DNA of 64,000 nt from Halisarca cf. caerulea (GCA_963170055.1 CAUJGJ010000397.1:9690301-9754300), one strand, 5' to 3'. Counted from the stretch's first letter, positions 43,067 to 55,989 are shown. Notes: generated by a model not told the origin, from the letters alone. Made by a program: numbers and translations.

Positions 43067-45190
43067 TTACTGTTCTGTGTTCCTAGCTGACTGCCCTTGC
43101 AACAAAACAGTTGCTAGGGAAGCCCCATACTCAGTGGGCTCCTCGACCATCCCGTAAAGTGCAGGCTCTTCTTCTGAGTCAGGCAGCTGCACATCCTCCT
43201 CCTGTCCTGGGCCGCTGTAACATCTGCATGTGGAATGCAAAACAATCAACCATGCATGCATAATTATAAATAAACATGACAAGCCACCTTTCATCTTCCA
43301 GCATCACTTCTCCCCATTCCTCTTCTGTTGGGTTGGAGAGATTCTTCTCGGCAACCCAAGCGGAAAATGTTCTGTGGAGATCTGATAACAATTCACTGCT
43401 ATCAGTCTCCCTGATATACTTCCTCTGCATCAACACATGGCATTGCATTGAATGATGAATAAATACATGCATGCAACATGCAGTGATACATGCATACTTG
43501 CATGCAGTACATGCATGTCTGTGGGACATGCATGCATGCACTGATCCATACAGCATTGCTGTACAACAAAATTGAATGCATGCATGGTGGAAGTAGTGCA
43601 TACTATGTATACATACTGCATGCATATATACTACATGACACGAGGTTATAAGATTGCCTGCATGTGCGTGCTGCATGCAATAAAGCATGCCATGCACTGA
43701 CTGTATTAGGTAAAATTTTAAATTAATGCAATCATACTAACCAGTAGTGCCAAGTGGCGTGTATACGTTATCATCTGCTGATGTGGGAGACTGTACTTCT
43801 TTAGTACGAGATCAGCCAGGGCATCAGTCTTCATATGAGCAGCTCTCTCAAATGGTTTCTTTCCAAAGACCTATATATATATATATATATAATATTATCA
43901 TTGAAGCACGCACATATGATAATAAATCAATGATAATATATACATCTACGCACATACATGCATTAGAATTAATTTGAGAGTTCATGCATGCATACACCTT
44001 CCGCCTTTCTTCTCCTTTTAGAGTGATCAGAAAATTGCGGCAATACTTGAGTGCCGCCTCAAACTCATGGCGTTCCCTGGCTGCATTTCTCAGTACCCCT
44101 GATACTACAAGCTGCATGTATATTATCATAATAATGAGCCATAATATTCACTATAATTGATTATAGTGCTGCAGTGAGCGCAAATAGTAATGTGTGTATG
44201 TATGTACATATACAATGTCATGCACTATATTGTATAATACCTTCAGTTCTCTGTCCTGCACCTGGCGAGTCAAACTTTTGGCAAAGTACTCTGCAACCTT
44301 GCATTCCAATGGCTTCTGCATGTTGATTATTAAAAGGGAGCTTTCATACATAAGCCTTAATTTCAACCATAATTAATTATTAGAACTTCCTAAACCATAT
44401 TTCGAGTTATATAAGTTACTGTACCTTACTTATTTAAGGCTTTCTGAATGAAAGATGTTTGGACATATGCCTGACCTGACCTCTTTATGAGAAGGAAATG
44501 ACTGATGTACATGCATCCAGGCCGGCTACACCATGCATGCATGCAGACTATAGAGCACATATAGATTTGAATAACCATACTAATTAAGTCTCGGACTCAG
44601 GGTTAAAGTCCACATGGATGAACCAATTGGAATTAAGGTATATATATTACATGACAAGGCCGCAAAAAAAAGTTTTGGTCAACTTCAAAGCTGTGTATGA
44701 GAATCGGAGTTTCAGCACCGGTAAATATGGCTAGATAGTATATCGTGTGCAAAAAGAGTTAAGACCCTGTTCCATTTTACCCATAGTATTCCATTTCAAG
44801 TTACCCCGCTTTTCCCTATATTTGCCACCGCCACAAGAGAAGAGTGAAGAAGACCCACTGCAGTCACCAAAAAGAACCCGCTGGAAGACCAGCTAGTGGC
44901 TGAAGGGCCTCTTATCTGAATAAAACTAAAGGAGGGATCAGTTTTGAACATTTTGGTTCCCCAGTGCTACGAAAACCTGCACATACCTGATAATTTGACC
45001 CCTTGACCTTAAAAGACTCCTCCAGGTTAGATTTCATGAGATCCTTTAGCTCCTTAATAGCAGACTGTAACTGCATCTGCTTTTGTTCGATGCGCTGCAA
45101 GCGTTGCTACATGTCCTGTAGAACCACGGTACTGGTAGACGCGGTGCCGCTGCTAGTAGCTCTGCTCGAAGAGGAACTTCCAGACGCCAT
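43067..45190 (-). pseudogene. Unrecognised multi-exon gene with an early TAG
   Basis: Six or more minus-strand exons fit together. Exon 1 (45190-44989) is Ser/Thr-rich, then a coiled-coil-like stretch (LQRIEQKQMQLQSAIKELKD) ending at TATCAG/GTATGT. Later exons read AEYFAKSLTRQVQDRELK (near 44260), VLRNAARERHEFEAALKYCR (near 44060), FGKKPFERAAHMKTDALADL (near 43850), RKYIRETDSSELLSDLHRTF (near 43400) and an acidic last exon ending RNTEQ (43067). I do not recognise the family. A TAG interrupts exon 1 around 45108, just before the coiled coil, so either a downstream start is used or the gene is broken. A host gene is as likely as a mobile one. Confidence 0.5.
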
Positions 45191-45315
45191 ATTTCGATAT
45201 ATAGCACAAAGAATTATAAGTGAAGCTGTGGAAGAACCAAGTCCATACCCGACTTCTATTAATAAAATTAAATTACTGTATATTCATACTTAACTGTGGC
45301 CATCTTGGCATGTAA
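45191..45315. promoter_or_regulatory. Possible bidirectional promoter
   Basis: The start codons of the minus-strand gene (45190) and the plus-strand zinc-finger gene (45316) are separated by only 125 bp, so both would have to be driven from this interval. No TATA or other core element is obvious. Confidence 0.25.
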
Positions 45316-46139
45316 ATGACATCAGCACGAGTCGTTCTGCCAAAGCGCGGGAAATTTGAAAACAATGTAATGAATTTCGAGGAAGAAGGAACGCATTGTG
45401 TTATCTGCGACCTGTCCTTCCCAACGCAACGACAATATGTTCGTCATCTGTCTTCCAAGCGACACAAGAACATGGAGGAGGTTCACACCCTGTTGAATGT
45501 TCAAGACCAGCACGATTTTCATGGCAGTAGCCAAACAGAAGATCCCATCCTTACATTAGAAGATTCCACTGCAATCTCTTCGCAGCGAATGCGGAACGCC
45601 TGAATACAAAAAAGGGACAGGCATTATACTAGATAAAACTTTTGGTGGGTCGATGAGAAGAGCACCTTACCTAGTGCGCTGGCAACGAAGTTTTGTGCTA
45701 GCCTACTGCATGGTCTTCATTATTTTCAACTGATGGCATTCATTGTTTAAGATTGATTTGTTATGATTAATGGGGCGCTAAAGGTGACAATACATGATTG
45801 AGCACAGTTGCGGTTGACATCATTGAAAAAAGTGTGCAATTGTCCTTGATATAGGCACACTTATCCCTTTGATGTTGACCACAACCATACAACAAGGAAC
45901 TGATATAACTTGATTTTACAGTTTATACCTTTAGTACTGTATGATCTGGGTCTCATTATATTCATCTTTTTAGGTCATGACCTCCAAGAAGACGTAATGG
46001 AACTGTATGAAATTTTGGAGGACACTGAAGCAGTTAGTGAACTTGAAGATTTCAGGCCATTTCAGTCGAGGGACCATATGCTGTTGTATCTTCTTGTACA
46101 TGGCGCCAGGAAGTTTGTGAGTGGCATTAAGGTTATGGT
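45316..46139 (+). CDS. N-terminal part of a Plavaka-like transposase gene, with U1-type zinc finger
   Basis: The first exon (from 45316) encodes CVICDLSFPTQRQYVRHLSS followed by KRH, a Cys2His2 finger with the C-x2-C-x12-H-x5-H spacing of U1/matrin fingers. A second exon (about 45974-46136) reads GHDLQEDVMELYEILEDTE and then DFRPFQSRDHMLLYLLVHGA, ending AAG/GTTATGG. A Cys/His finger followed by an acidic stretch and a PFxSxxD segment is how Plavaka/CMC-type transposases begin. The matching middle and C-terminal exons lie 12 kb away at 58233-61820, beyond nested insertions. The first exon's 3' border is uncertain because its frame runs to a stop at 45601. Confidence 0.45.
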
Positions 46140-46161
46140 ATGGCTCAGTTATACAAAGTAT

Positions 46162-46229
46162 TTTTTAGGGGCTGCCACAGGCAGCCCCTATATTGTTTTC
46201 ATTTGGACTTCCGGTGTGTAACGCTCGTC

Positions 46230-46268
<39 letters not shown>

Positions 46269-46525
46269 GGATTTGAAGAAAAGTCTTATAATAGAGAATT
46301 TATATAATAGTAATAGAGAAGTATGAATTTATACAGGAAGGAGTTAGAGGAATTGTTTTGAAAACAATTGCCAAATATGGCAATTGTTTTCAAAACAATC
46401 GTTCAGTTACAATAAACAGTATGTTCTATGAATGTTCAGCTGTGCACTTACACTCCAATGCTTTACAAGTGATTCGAGTGCGTGGGGCGGCAGCCCCCAC
46501 GAGTTTTTAACTCGAATTACTTGTT
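46162..46525 (+). mobile_element. Hairpin-ended element, family 1, copy D
   Basis: Full-length copy beginning TTTTTTAGGGGCTGCC and ending AACTCGAATTACTTGTT, with the 48-bp palindrome and (TA)n. The outer arms of the 3' structure, AAGTGATTCGAGT and ACTCGAATTACTT, enclose two smaller hairpins. No target duplication directly abuts it. Confidence 0.85.
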
Positions 46526-47266
46526 ATGGTCCCTATGCACAATAATGTCGGGTTCTGGTATCAGTCTAATCCGTGTTTTAACTTTTCAGTCATCCCGTCC
46601 ATATGTATCCATGTATGTGTATATATGCAGTGAGACATCAGCCTTATACGCACGCATCTCATTATTTTGCCTATACAGTTTGCAGACAAGACTGGATATT
46701 ATTATTAGACTAAGTGTAATTTTGGGAACTTGCTTCTTGGCTCTTGGTGTCATGGTTCTTAGTGTGTTGTGCATGGATGTTGGGAGAATGTCATGTCAAC
46801 CTGCAGACCTCATGCTTTTGTGTTTTGATAGTTTGTTTGCAATTGCTTGCAATTCTAACCATTATCCCAACCACTACACCACAAGAATGTAAATGTTTTT
46901 ATACATCTGTACAAGATTCTCTCTAATCGGAGAGTTTGAATTTCACAATGCATTAATTAAATTGGAATCTCTCTAATCCAACACACCATGGGCAACAAAC
47001 AATGTGTCAGATTACAGAGGTTGTTGGAATATCAAGTACCTCTTAGTATGGTCTACTATGGTGACTGTCCCCCAGAAGACGGTCAGACTATATAGAGAGA
47101 ATGTTGGATTATTGCTGGAGGTGTTGGATTACAGAGGTTCCACTGCATGTATTTGCTCTATAATCTGACAAACAATCTGTCCTTAGCTATAGGATTCGGA
47201 TTATAGAGGTACCACTGTATTGTGTGTACCCGTACACGTGTGTGTGTGTGTAAGTGTGTGTGCGTA

Positions 47267-47333
<67 letters not shown>

Positions 47334-47338
47334 ATACA

Positions 47339-47374
<36 letters not shown>

Positions 47375-47630
47375 GGATTACTTAATGTCAAATAGACTCA
47401 AAAGCATAAAACCTGTGTGTGGTCTTTCAAACACATATTGTTAAGTGACAATTGCATTGGAATAATTAATTCTAGTATATGGCTTCATAGAGTGAAAACT
47501 TGCATCGGATTCATGCATACATTACATATCAGTGTAGAGATTTATATACAAGTCCATGGCCAACTTGTGTTTTTTCCCTCCTATGTATATATATATATAT
47601 ATATATGGACAGGGTGACCACTCCTTGAGC
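46526..47630. other. Intronic or intergenic stretch with pogo-type MITE remnants and (TG)n
   Basis: Sequences like GGATTACAGAGGTTCCACTG (47130-47149) and GATTATAGAGGTACCACTGTA (47199-47219) are inverted pogo-type ends, but I could not pair them confidently. A (TG)n array spans about 47238-47372. No gene is supported. Confidence 0.5.
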
Positions 47631-47705
47631 TTTTTGGGCCGCCGGAAGGCGGCCCTATATTGTTTTTACTTTCACCAGAAGTGTCCGGAACGTCCGGAAC
47701 GATGT

Positions 47706-47744
<39 letters not shown>

Positions 47745-48583
47745 AACAACATGGCGGACTTTTAGGCGGTAGTCGAAGTCGTTGGTATTATTCAGTGAAT
47801 TTTGTGTCTTTGCTTCTGTTTTCGTCAACGAAGAATCTTTAAGACCTAAAGATTTGGATTGAGAGTTAATCACAAAGATTCAATTCGCTCCAAGAATTTT
47901 CGTGGGCCTTCAATTTTGAGAGGTAGAGCGAGTGGTTTAAAGTTGTTGTCTTCGTTTTAGAAGTTGTGAAAGGACTCGAAAACTGACAAAAGCTGTTAAG
48001 CCGCCTCATCTAACAAGGAAGAGAACTTTGACGAAGAATTTAGGACGGAAACGTTGTTGGAAGGATGATTTTACTGAGACATTGTACATTACACTACCTC
48101 GGAAGTCCATGTAAACGAATAAAAGGCTAAAGAAAGCTTCGGAAACAGGTAAGATGAGTGTGGAAAGCCTTTTGTCTTTTAGTTAACCATTATGGAGTAC
48201 TTGAACGCTCATGTGAAAGTGTTTTAACGACGTTTAGTATGAGCAGTAGTCTCGTACCCAGCCCCTTCCGCCGGCCGCCATTTTATTATACCCGACGAAA
48301 GGGTCTGGGAAAGATGACAGGTATAAGCATTGCAGGGTCCTACGTCTGGCGCGGACTAATTAGTGGTTAATGTCAATCAAATAATCATGAATATCATTTA
48401 AAACAGCAACAGCAGGTCTTGGCAATAACATGGCGCCTCTAGTGTTCTCTACGTTGACTGGCAGTCTGTAACGTTGCACTGTAGGTGCTTCCGCAGCCAT
48501 TCCCTTACGGTACCCTTGTAGCTTTCATTTATGTAAGAAAATAAGTTAGTTTTAGTCTTTCTTTTGTAAAATCCCTCTCCACT

Positions 48584-49500
48584 TCATCTTCCTTGGTCAC
48601 TGAAAACCGTGGCACACTCCAGAGCTTGACATCCCAGAAGTATATCTTTTGTTTCTTTTGGACCTGGATGACGCTGATACATAACATCTGTAGTCGAGAC
48701 GCACGTATCTTCATCAAATTTCGAGCAAATATCCTGTATTGTATCAAGTGTCGCTCCAGATCTTTTCACCACATCTTCGGATACATTTGCTCCACTGCCT
48801 GCAATCAAAGTCTTCAAATTCCTATAATCGCACAGAAAGAGCACCATAGGTGAGATATGTATGGCTTACTGTGCGTACGCAGTGCTCTGTTTTACCTATT
48901 CAGATGTTGCATATGCAGATCACATGGAATGTTTCTGCCTCCAGTTTTGTGTGTTTACATACCGAGAATACAACAACTGGGTCTTTAGGCGATCTGACAT
49001 TAGATAATGATACTGCATCAGCATCTTAGCACACTCGATTGCATAGTTCTTGTGATCCCCTCTTCGAAAAAGATGCAGTAGTATTGGTGTCAGTGTCAGT
49101 AGTCGTTTGCCATCACCTTCTCGTGAGATGTCCCGATGATGAAACCACAGCAGTGCCAATGTCATCAGATTCTTGGTATATGCAAGGGTTGTATCCTTAG
49201 GTGCAGCTGTTTCTACCACAAGTGATTTGATACATGTAAACCGATGTACAATCTTCTCAGCAACATGTGCTACAGATATTGTTGGTTGCTCCCAGTTTTC
49301 ACTTGTCAGTAGCTCCTTGCTAGTTTTCCCCATAATCTCTCCAGCTGCGCTGACTACATAGGTAGACAATACTGTTTGGAGGAAATCTTCCACTGCGTTG
49401 ACATTCTTTTTTGGTGTACCTAAATGAACATTGACAGTAACAGTAAATTGTTATTATGATTTAGTGAAGCAGTGTGTGTGTGTATGTGTGTATGTGTGTT

Positions 49501-49581
<81 letters not shown>

Positions 49582-52349
49582 CTGAAACTGCTGAACGATT
49601 CAGTAAATTTTTCATGTGTTTCAGAGTGCCAACTAAGCAATCATCATTGTTCTCATAGAGTTGACTCCAAATGAGCTTTGGGATAAAAGAGGAGAATTAA
49701 CAATAATGCTCAGCAATTGATATTATTGTAGGCAACATATAGAGACATAAATGAAGGGAAAGGAAAATAAGTGTGTAGATGTGTGTACGTACATGCGTGT
49801 GTGAGGGTACGTAAATGTGTGTGTGTCCATCTTAATTTGCTAGTCTAAGAGTGTATATTACATTATTGTACGTGTGTGCATGACTGTCAAAAACTGTGCT
49901 AGTGTTTTTATGTAAACCTGGCATACGTCTATCATACAATTGATTGTGTATTTCAATGTGTGTGATATTTATGCACTCACTGTTAGCAGACACAGTCTAG
50001 CATGCCAATCTTCCGATACTGGAATGAGTCCTTCCAACCTGTCTACACTAGTTTCTGTCCCTGCCATAGCTGCTTTTGCAGACCTAGCATTCTTTACTGT
50101 CAACTGATCTCCTCCAAATAGTAGTGGGTAGAGAAGAGTAATCTCTATTTCTTCACCTTCGATCATTTCTGTCCTTCTTTTACTGGGAACATAGCGGCTC
50201 ATTTCAGACATGATTTTTATCATTTCTGCTGTGTACTGGGGATTCTTTAAGATTACCCCCAGCGGAACCTATACATGTACATATGAACAGTCATGTACAA
50301 TACATATACGTATGTAGATCTATATGCTTGCAAGTATTATGTATATGGGTGTAACCTACTACTTCAGATTCTTTGGCCATCTCCAATGAGTAGTGATGAG
50401 CAATATGAGAAGTAATATGGTTCTTCTGATCTTTGAACATAGGAACATGCTGCACGAGAATCCTGCATGTCAACCAAACAGTTACAGTAGTAGTTACTGA
50501 GAAAGATTTATTATAATAATAATACGTACTATAGATGTTACCTTGTAATATAGATGCAGAAATCTTTAGCAATGTCTTATATGGCATCAAGGGATGGTAT
50601 GAAGCGGCACCCATTAATGCACATTGGTTTCTGTGGGGCTTTGTCACTATGTTTGGAGAGATCAATCCTGTCCAATACTGCGTAATAGTGAAAGTAGTGT
50701 AGGGATATCGTTTGTTGGTCGTGTGTTTGATGCCTCCTGTAGACATTTTTGTCTATATTGTCCCCTACTAGCTTAAAGCCAAGCCATTTGGGTTGACAAT
50801 GGCTTCTGTTACATATACTAATGGGTGAGAATGTTGGTGGTGTTACATCCATAGGTACTACTGGCGTATCCTCGTATGTCAACATTTCTGTGTTCATTAG
50901 TGTCGATTGCATGCCACTGAATGTTGTCCCCCCGCAAAGTGGTGTCAAATCTTCTTGTACTGGTGTATTGACTCCACCACTTGTTGGAGCAGGAGAGATC
51001 ATTACCAAGTCTGAATAATGTAGGATTGGTCTATTTTTACATGTATTGATTCAATGTACGAGAATGTATATTAACAGTACCTGGTGTGTCGCTGTCATGC
51101 ATTGTGGTGTTCATAGTGTCTTCACGTTGTGCTGCACTGTCTTCAGTGTGATCAATTTCATTTATTTGTGATTCATCCATGTTATGAATACCACTGAGTG
51201 CAATACCCAGAGCCACACTACTCATCTCCTGAAATGCCAAAGGAGTTGTTTTCGATATGCAATTTTATATAACTTATGTATGTTAGTACAATGGCTGCTG
51301 TATTTCCTTACTGTTATCCTCTGTGACATAGAATCCCTCCACTGTACAACTTTTTGGTCATGTAGTGTGCACAGCTCATCCAGCACTGATCTAAGTTTTG
51401 GTGGTGACACTGTCAGCATCAGTGGATTCAGACACATACATGTATATTATACACATTTCTATGACATTGTGTGTGTATATGCTAGCTCCAAATTCGTTGC
51501 TGCATGATAATGTACATGCATATATATATGCAGGAATACATGTGCTGTGGTGTACTATACAGACTCAAATTTAAAGTACATATATTTTACACCGGCACCT
51601 CTGTAATTTGATACTTTTATAATCCAACATCCTCTCTAATCTGGCCATCTAAATTAATTTCCAGGTACAGTCCTCTGCTCTTATAAATATTTGTTAATGC
51701 ATGGTCACTCCATAATCCAATAACCTACTAATCTGACCCTTTTTAAGGCCCCTTTGGGTGTGAGATTAGATGGGATTCATACGTAGATTGATAGCCTAAG
51801 GCATTAATAGTGTTATATACTCTATATCTATCGTGACAAGTGTGACATCCTATTGTGAGCAGTACTACTACATACATTATTATTCTTTCATTAACAAATG
51901 TTATTATCCAACCTACGTACCATGACTTCGGGTGATGTATTGGGTGGAAGTTTGAGCCGTTTTGGTATCAAATTGCGAGGAAGAGCAGCAGGAGGTCTGC
52001 ATATCCCGGTAGTATTTACCAAGTGTGATGTCTGGAGGGCATTCATCTTCCCTATAATCTGTTCTTCCTTTGTCATGGCTGCAGCTTTTAACCTCTCCCA
52101 AGTATTCAATTCATCCTGGCACGTCTTACATATGTATTTATAACTGGTCTGCAAATTCCTTACTACTGTTAACATCTGCTCACTGGATAGGTCAGCACGA
52201 CTTCTGCAAAGCCTGAGTAGCTGGTCTATGTGTACTTTTCCGGCTCCATCTTCAGTAAATACTTTCCTCTCTCTCTTTTGGTTAACAGTTTTCTGGCATA
52301 GACCACAGTTGTATTTTGATTCACTTATTCCACTCGGACCAGGTTGAGC
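48584..52349 (-). pseudogene. DUF6589-type transposase gene, two lesions
   Basis: Exon 1 (52349-51921) has paired Cys-x2-Cys motifs (YNCGLCQ and YICKTCQDEL), a ZAD-like finger. Further exons: 51410-51311 (LRSVLDELCTLHDQKVVQWR), 51229-51081, 51008 to about 50560 (LVGDNIDKNVYRRHQTHDQQ, then YFHYYAVLDRIDL), about 50460-50360, 50270-49983 (LLFGGDQLTVKNARSA, then LIPVSEDWHARL), 49680-49580, 49420-48890 and 48820-48584 (SGANVSEDVVKRSGATL). These are the ordered blocks of DUF6589. The Asp residues in GDNID and GDQLT are candidate metal ligands. A TAA at 50577-50579 and an extra base in a T4 run at 48945-48948 break the frame. The late motif reads DLHMQHLNR, where relatives as I recall have Glu for Gln. 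Confidence 0.8.
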
Positions 52350-52872
52350 CATGCACACACACTTTTGCATACTGATTTCTCTTCAGAATTTTGGTCTTCA
52401 TATATTCAAGCCAAATGGGGTAATGCATGAGAATTTTGCATTGACTCAATTTCCTTAGTTGCATGATTAATCATCAGAGTTCAGGATATTGTTGTAGTCT
52501 TTAATCACCTGTGTGCACTGTTGCTGTCTGCAATCTTCTCGCACTAGTTAATACCCCTACGCCCCCTGAATATAGTACGTACTATACATTCATGCAGCAA
52601 TATATGCATGCATGCATTACACATGCATGCAGCAGTGTCATTATTACGCATGCATGCAGCAGTGTGAGCTATGTAGCTTTATTCTTATATATAATTCTTC
52701 AATTTGAAATCCAAAATCATTGATTTGTTATAATTTTTATTATGAAAACACAATCAAAAACTTATTTTATTATTTACATAACAATCTCAGACTGACAAAA
52801 TGATTAAAAATATATCCATGGAAATTAAAGCCAGTTTTATTAAAGTATTATTAAAGTGATATAATTTATTTG

Positions 52873-54774
52873 TTATAATTGAATTATTACCTTATTTAGG
52901 TTGTAACAACTACCACACTTGCATTTCTTTGCACAGACATCACAGCATTTGCACAAGGCAGTTGGCCTATGCACAACTGTCCTCATTGTTTGTCCAAAGA
53001 GCATCTCCCTTCTGCACAATGTGTCATTCTTCATGTATTGCTTCATCTCCTTCTCTGTGTGCCCCGGTGTTGGTACATTGATGGACAGAGCAACAGTTTG
53101 ATCTCCAGAACGACCTCCTCGTCCTACCTCTTGAATGTAGTTTTCAATCCCTTTGGATATGCCATAGTGAATTATCTGTAGAATTCTTGGGCAGTCCATG
53201 CCCATTCCGAAGGCTTCAGTACAGAATACTACTCTGGCAGTACCATCTTGCTTCACAAATGCATGGATGATTTTATTCTTAAGTTGTGTACTGTTTTCAG
53301 CAATGAAAACTTTAGCAACCCTGCACCAAGTAGAAATAGTATTACGTAATAAGTGATCTATCACTAAGGCTTTACATTTGTGCATTTCACATTTAATTTA
53401 TTTGATAATAATAATAATAATTATTGTTGCATACCAACTCCAATGGCATGAATGAAAATTGTTTTTGTTGCCTACCTTTTCCCAGGAATATGTGGTATGA
53501 TTCCAGGAGGATGTGTGAACGACTGGCCCAACTTCTCCTTCAACATTAAAAATAGGGTCCCACAGTCCTCGCACCTGTAATTAATGATTCAGAAGTGAAC
53601 AGTCATGCAAACCTTGGCTATTGTTATGTATTACCATTGTCAAGTGTCTGCATACATGTCATTGCATAATCTAGCTGCATGTTATACAGTTACAGTACTG
53701 TAACATGTACGTACATACGTAATATATATGATTGTGCAATCATGTCATTATAATAGTCTGTTCTAATAAATTTTAAAATTCATACCTTCGGCAAAATACT
53801 AATGTTTTTGGGTATCTGCTCCCCATTGTCTTGATTCCTTCAGCTATATGATGTGTGAGTACATCGGCGGCCATGTTGTCCATAACACCATAAAATATAT
53901 TGGGTTTGTCTGGTGACTCATCAATCATAGCAGTGGTAATTGTTGACATACGTAAACATTGCATTACGGTGTCCTTTGTGCATACACTAGCTGTGGCAGT
54001 CATGGCCATGAAAGGCACACCCGTCTTGATGATACTTCTTAGCACACTCAAATTCTTATATTCAGGTCGAAAGCTTTCACCCCTGCAATTATATAATACA
54101 TAATACATGCTAATTGCTATAGTGACAGGTATATTTTAAGTACTACATACTTGCAATTGAGCCTAGACATATATATTATATTAATTAATCCACGTGCACA
54201 GTATAATAATTTTACTGTTGCAGTTTTAACAATAAATCAGTATGTACGTACATGCATGGAGTATGGTTTGAGTAACACACCACTTTGTGATGCAATGAGC
54301 CTCATTAATAACAACTGCTCGGAGATTCTCAGTGTATGTGGTGGTGAGCAGCATCTCCCTATTTGTTTCACTGAGAATACTCTCAGGGCTGGCAACAACA
54401 CACTGAGCTTTGCCAGCTTTGACCCTGTCCACTGCTGCACGGTCTGTCTGTGCAGACCCAAGAAACACGGAACTCAAACTAATTTCCTTTAATCGCCGTG
54501 TCTGATCGATCATCAGAGCAATAAGTGGGCAAATACAAAGGACAATGCTCCCTTCTTGCTGGCGCAGGTGATCGAAAGCTGTGGGCAAAACCGCGATAAT
54601 AATGGTTTTGCCATAACCCGTCGGCAACCGTACGAACGTGTCATGGCCTCCTAGCATAGAAACAATAGCTTCCCTCTGTCTTGACTTAAAACAGGAGTGA
54701 GTTGTATTGAGCGCAGTAAAAGCTCCGTCAACTGCAGCATCGATTTGCAGCGCGTTCGCGGTCGACTCCGCCAT
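52873..54774 (-). CDS. RecQ-type superfamily 2 helicase of the transposon
   Basis: Four exons: 54774 to about 54276, about 54083-53785, 53575-53477 and 53322-52890. Motifs in order are the Q-like FKSRQREAI, motif I PTGYGKT (51-57), motif II written NEAH (157-160) instead of DEAH, GESFRPEYKNLS, motif III MAMTATA, PDKPNIFY, RYPKTLVFCRR, ARVVFCTEAFGMGMDCPR, motif VI QEVGRGGRSGDQ, and a RecQ-type zinc-binding region (CKCCDVCAKKCKCGSC). The start is 60 bp inside the right terminal repeat. A helicase would unwind DNA during transposition or repair. The Asp-to-Asn change in motif II should impair ATP hydrolysis, so this copy may be inactive even though no stop was seen. Confidence 0.9.
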
Positions 54775-55311
54775 GTTTCTAACTGATTAATATTCATTTT
54801 GCGGTTGTCTGGCTAATTAACTCGACCACGCCCCCCTGCAACGCTTATACCTGTCATCTTTCCCAGACCCTTTCGTCAGGTATAATAAAATGGCGGCCGG
54901 TGGAAGGGGCTGGGTACGAGACTATATGAGCAGGTCTTTAATAAAATAGTTTGTCAATGTGTTTTCGTGGATATGTTCGCGTACGTGTGTGTTATCTTGT
55001 GTATGTGTGTTTGCTTAGGTCCTCTAACCATAGATACTATGGTTCAACACGTCAGAGAATAGGACGCAGATGTTTGGATAAGAAGAAAACCTTTGAACCG
55101 CAAAAGTATGGAAACAACAGGAAGATCCAAAGAAGTTTGGGGAACAGGCAGGTAAGATGAGAGATGAAAGCTCTGTTTGGAATTAGCAAACCGTTTTCGA
55201 ACGGTTGAACTTGTATGACAAGTGTTTCGGTGAGGTTTAGTGAGAGCAGGCCTTCAGTGAAAAAGAATTTCTTCAAGTAGTTTTTTTGGATATGTTCGCG
55301 TTTGTGTATGC

Positions 55312-55351
55312 ATAGATACTCTATACTTTGCGAAGTATAGAGTATCTATGG
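55312..55351. mobile_element. 40-bp perfect palindrome insertion with 7-bp target duplication
   Basis: Arms of 18 bp (CATAGATACTCTATACTT and its exact inverse) enclose TGCG. GTGTATG flanks it directly on both sides (55305-55311 and 55352-55358). Copy E has a single GTGTATG at the corresponding place (about 39823-39829) and no palindrome. This is what insertion of a tiny foldback element would leave, though replication-slippage mechanisms are possible. Confidence 0.75.
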
Positions 55352-55408
55352 TGTATGTTAGCGTAGATGTTGTATACTATGTACCCGTATCTATGTTGTT
55401 TGGTGTGT

Positions 55409-55477
<69 letters not shown>

Positions 55478-55689
55478 ATTGAGTATGTATGGTGTTTGTG
55501 TGTGTGTGTTTGATACAACATATAGTAGCATGCTGTAGTGGAACCAGGTATGTAGTGAAGAAGTTCCACTGTGTGTGTGTGTGTGCTTTTGTGGTTTCAT
55601 TGATTAATGTTCTTTCTTTTCATGTTCAGAATATAGACTAAAGCATTGTTTCTGAAGGCCTTTGGTGAAATTGTAAGTGTTTATTTGGA

Positions 55690-55734
<45 letters not shown>

Positions 55735-55941
55735 CCTATTTGCAATCACTTGATACACCACATTGGTTATAGTACCATACTGAAGTGGAACCAGGTGTGT
55801 AGAGAAGAGTTTCGGCTGTGTGTGTGTATGTATGTGTCCTTTTGTGGTTTCATTGTTTATTGTTCTTTCTTTTCATGTTCAGAATATAGAGTGAAGTACT
55901 GATTCTGAAGACCTTTGGTGAAATTGTAAGTGTATATTTGG

Positions 55942-55989
<48 letters not shown>

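Larger units (their letters stand above)
48247..54924 (-). mobile_element. 6.7-kb transposon encoding RecQ-type helicase and DUF6589-type protein (Academ/AcademH-like)
   Basis: Terminal inverted repeats of 91 bp (48247-48337 and 54834-54924) begin TAGTCTCGTACCCAGCCCC and differ at three positions. The exact 9-bp direct repeat TATGAGCAG stands outside both (48238-48246 and 54925-54933), and the empty site occurs once at 39450-39458. On the minus strand a helicase gene (54774-52873) precedes a transposase-like gene (52349-48584). From memory, a helicase-bearing lineage of the Academ superfamily (AcademH) has this combination and long target duplications. That name, and the equation of DUF6589 with the Academ transposase, need checking. 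Confidence 0.9.
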
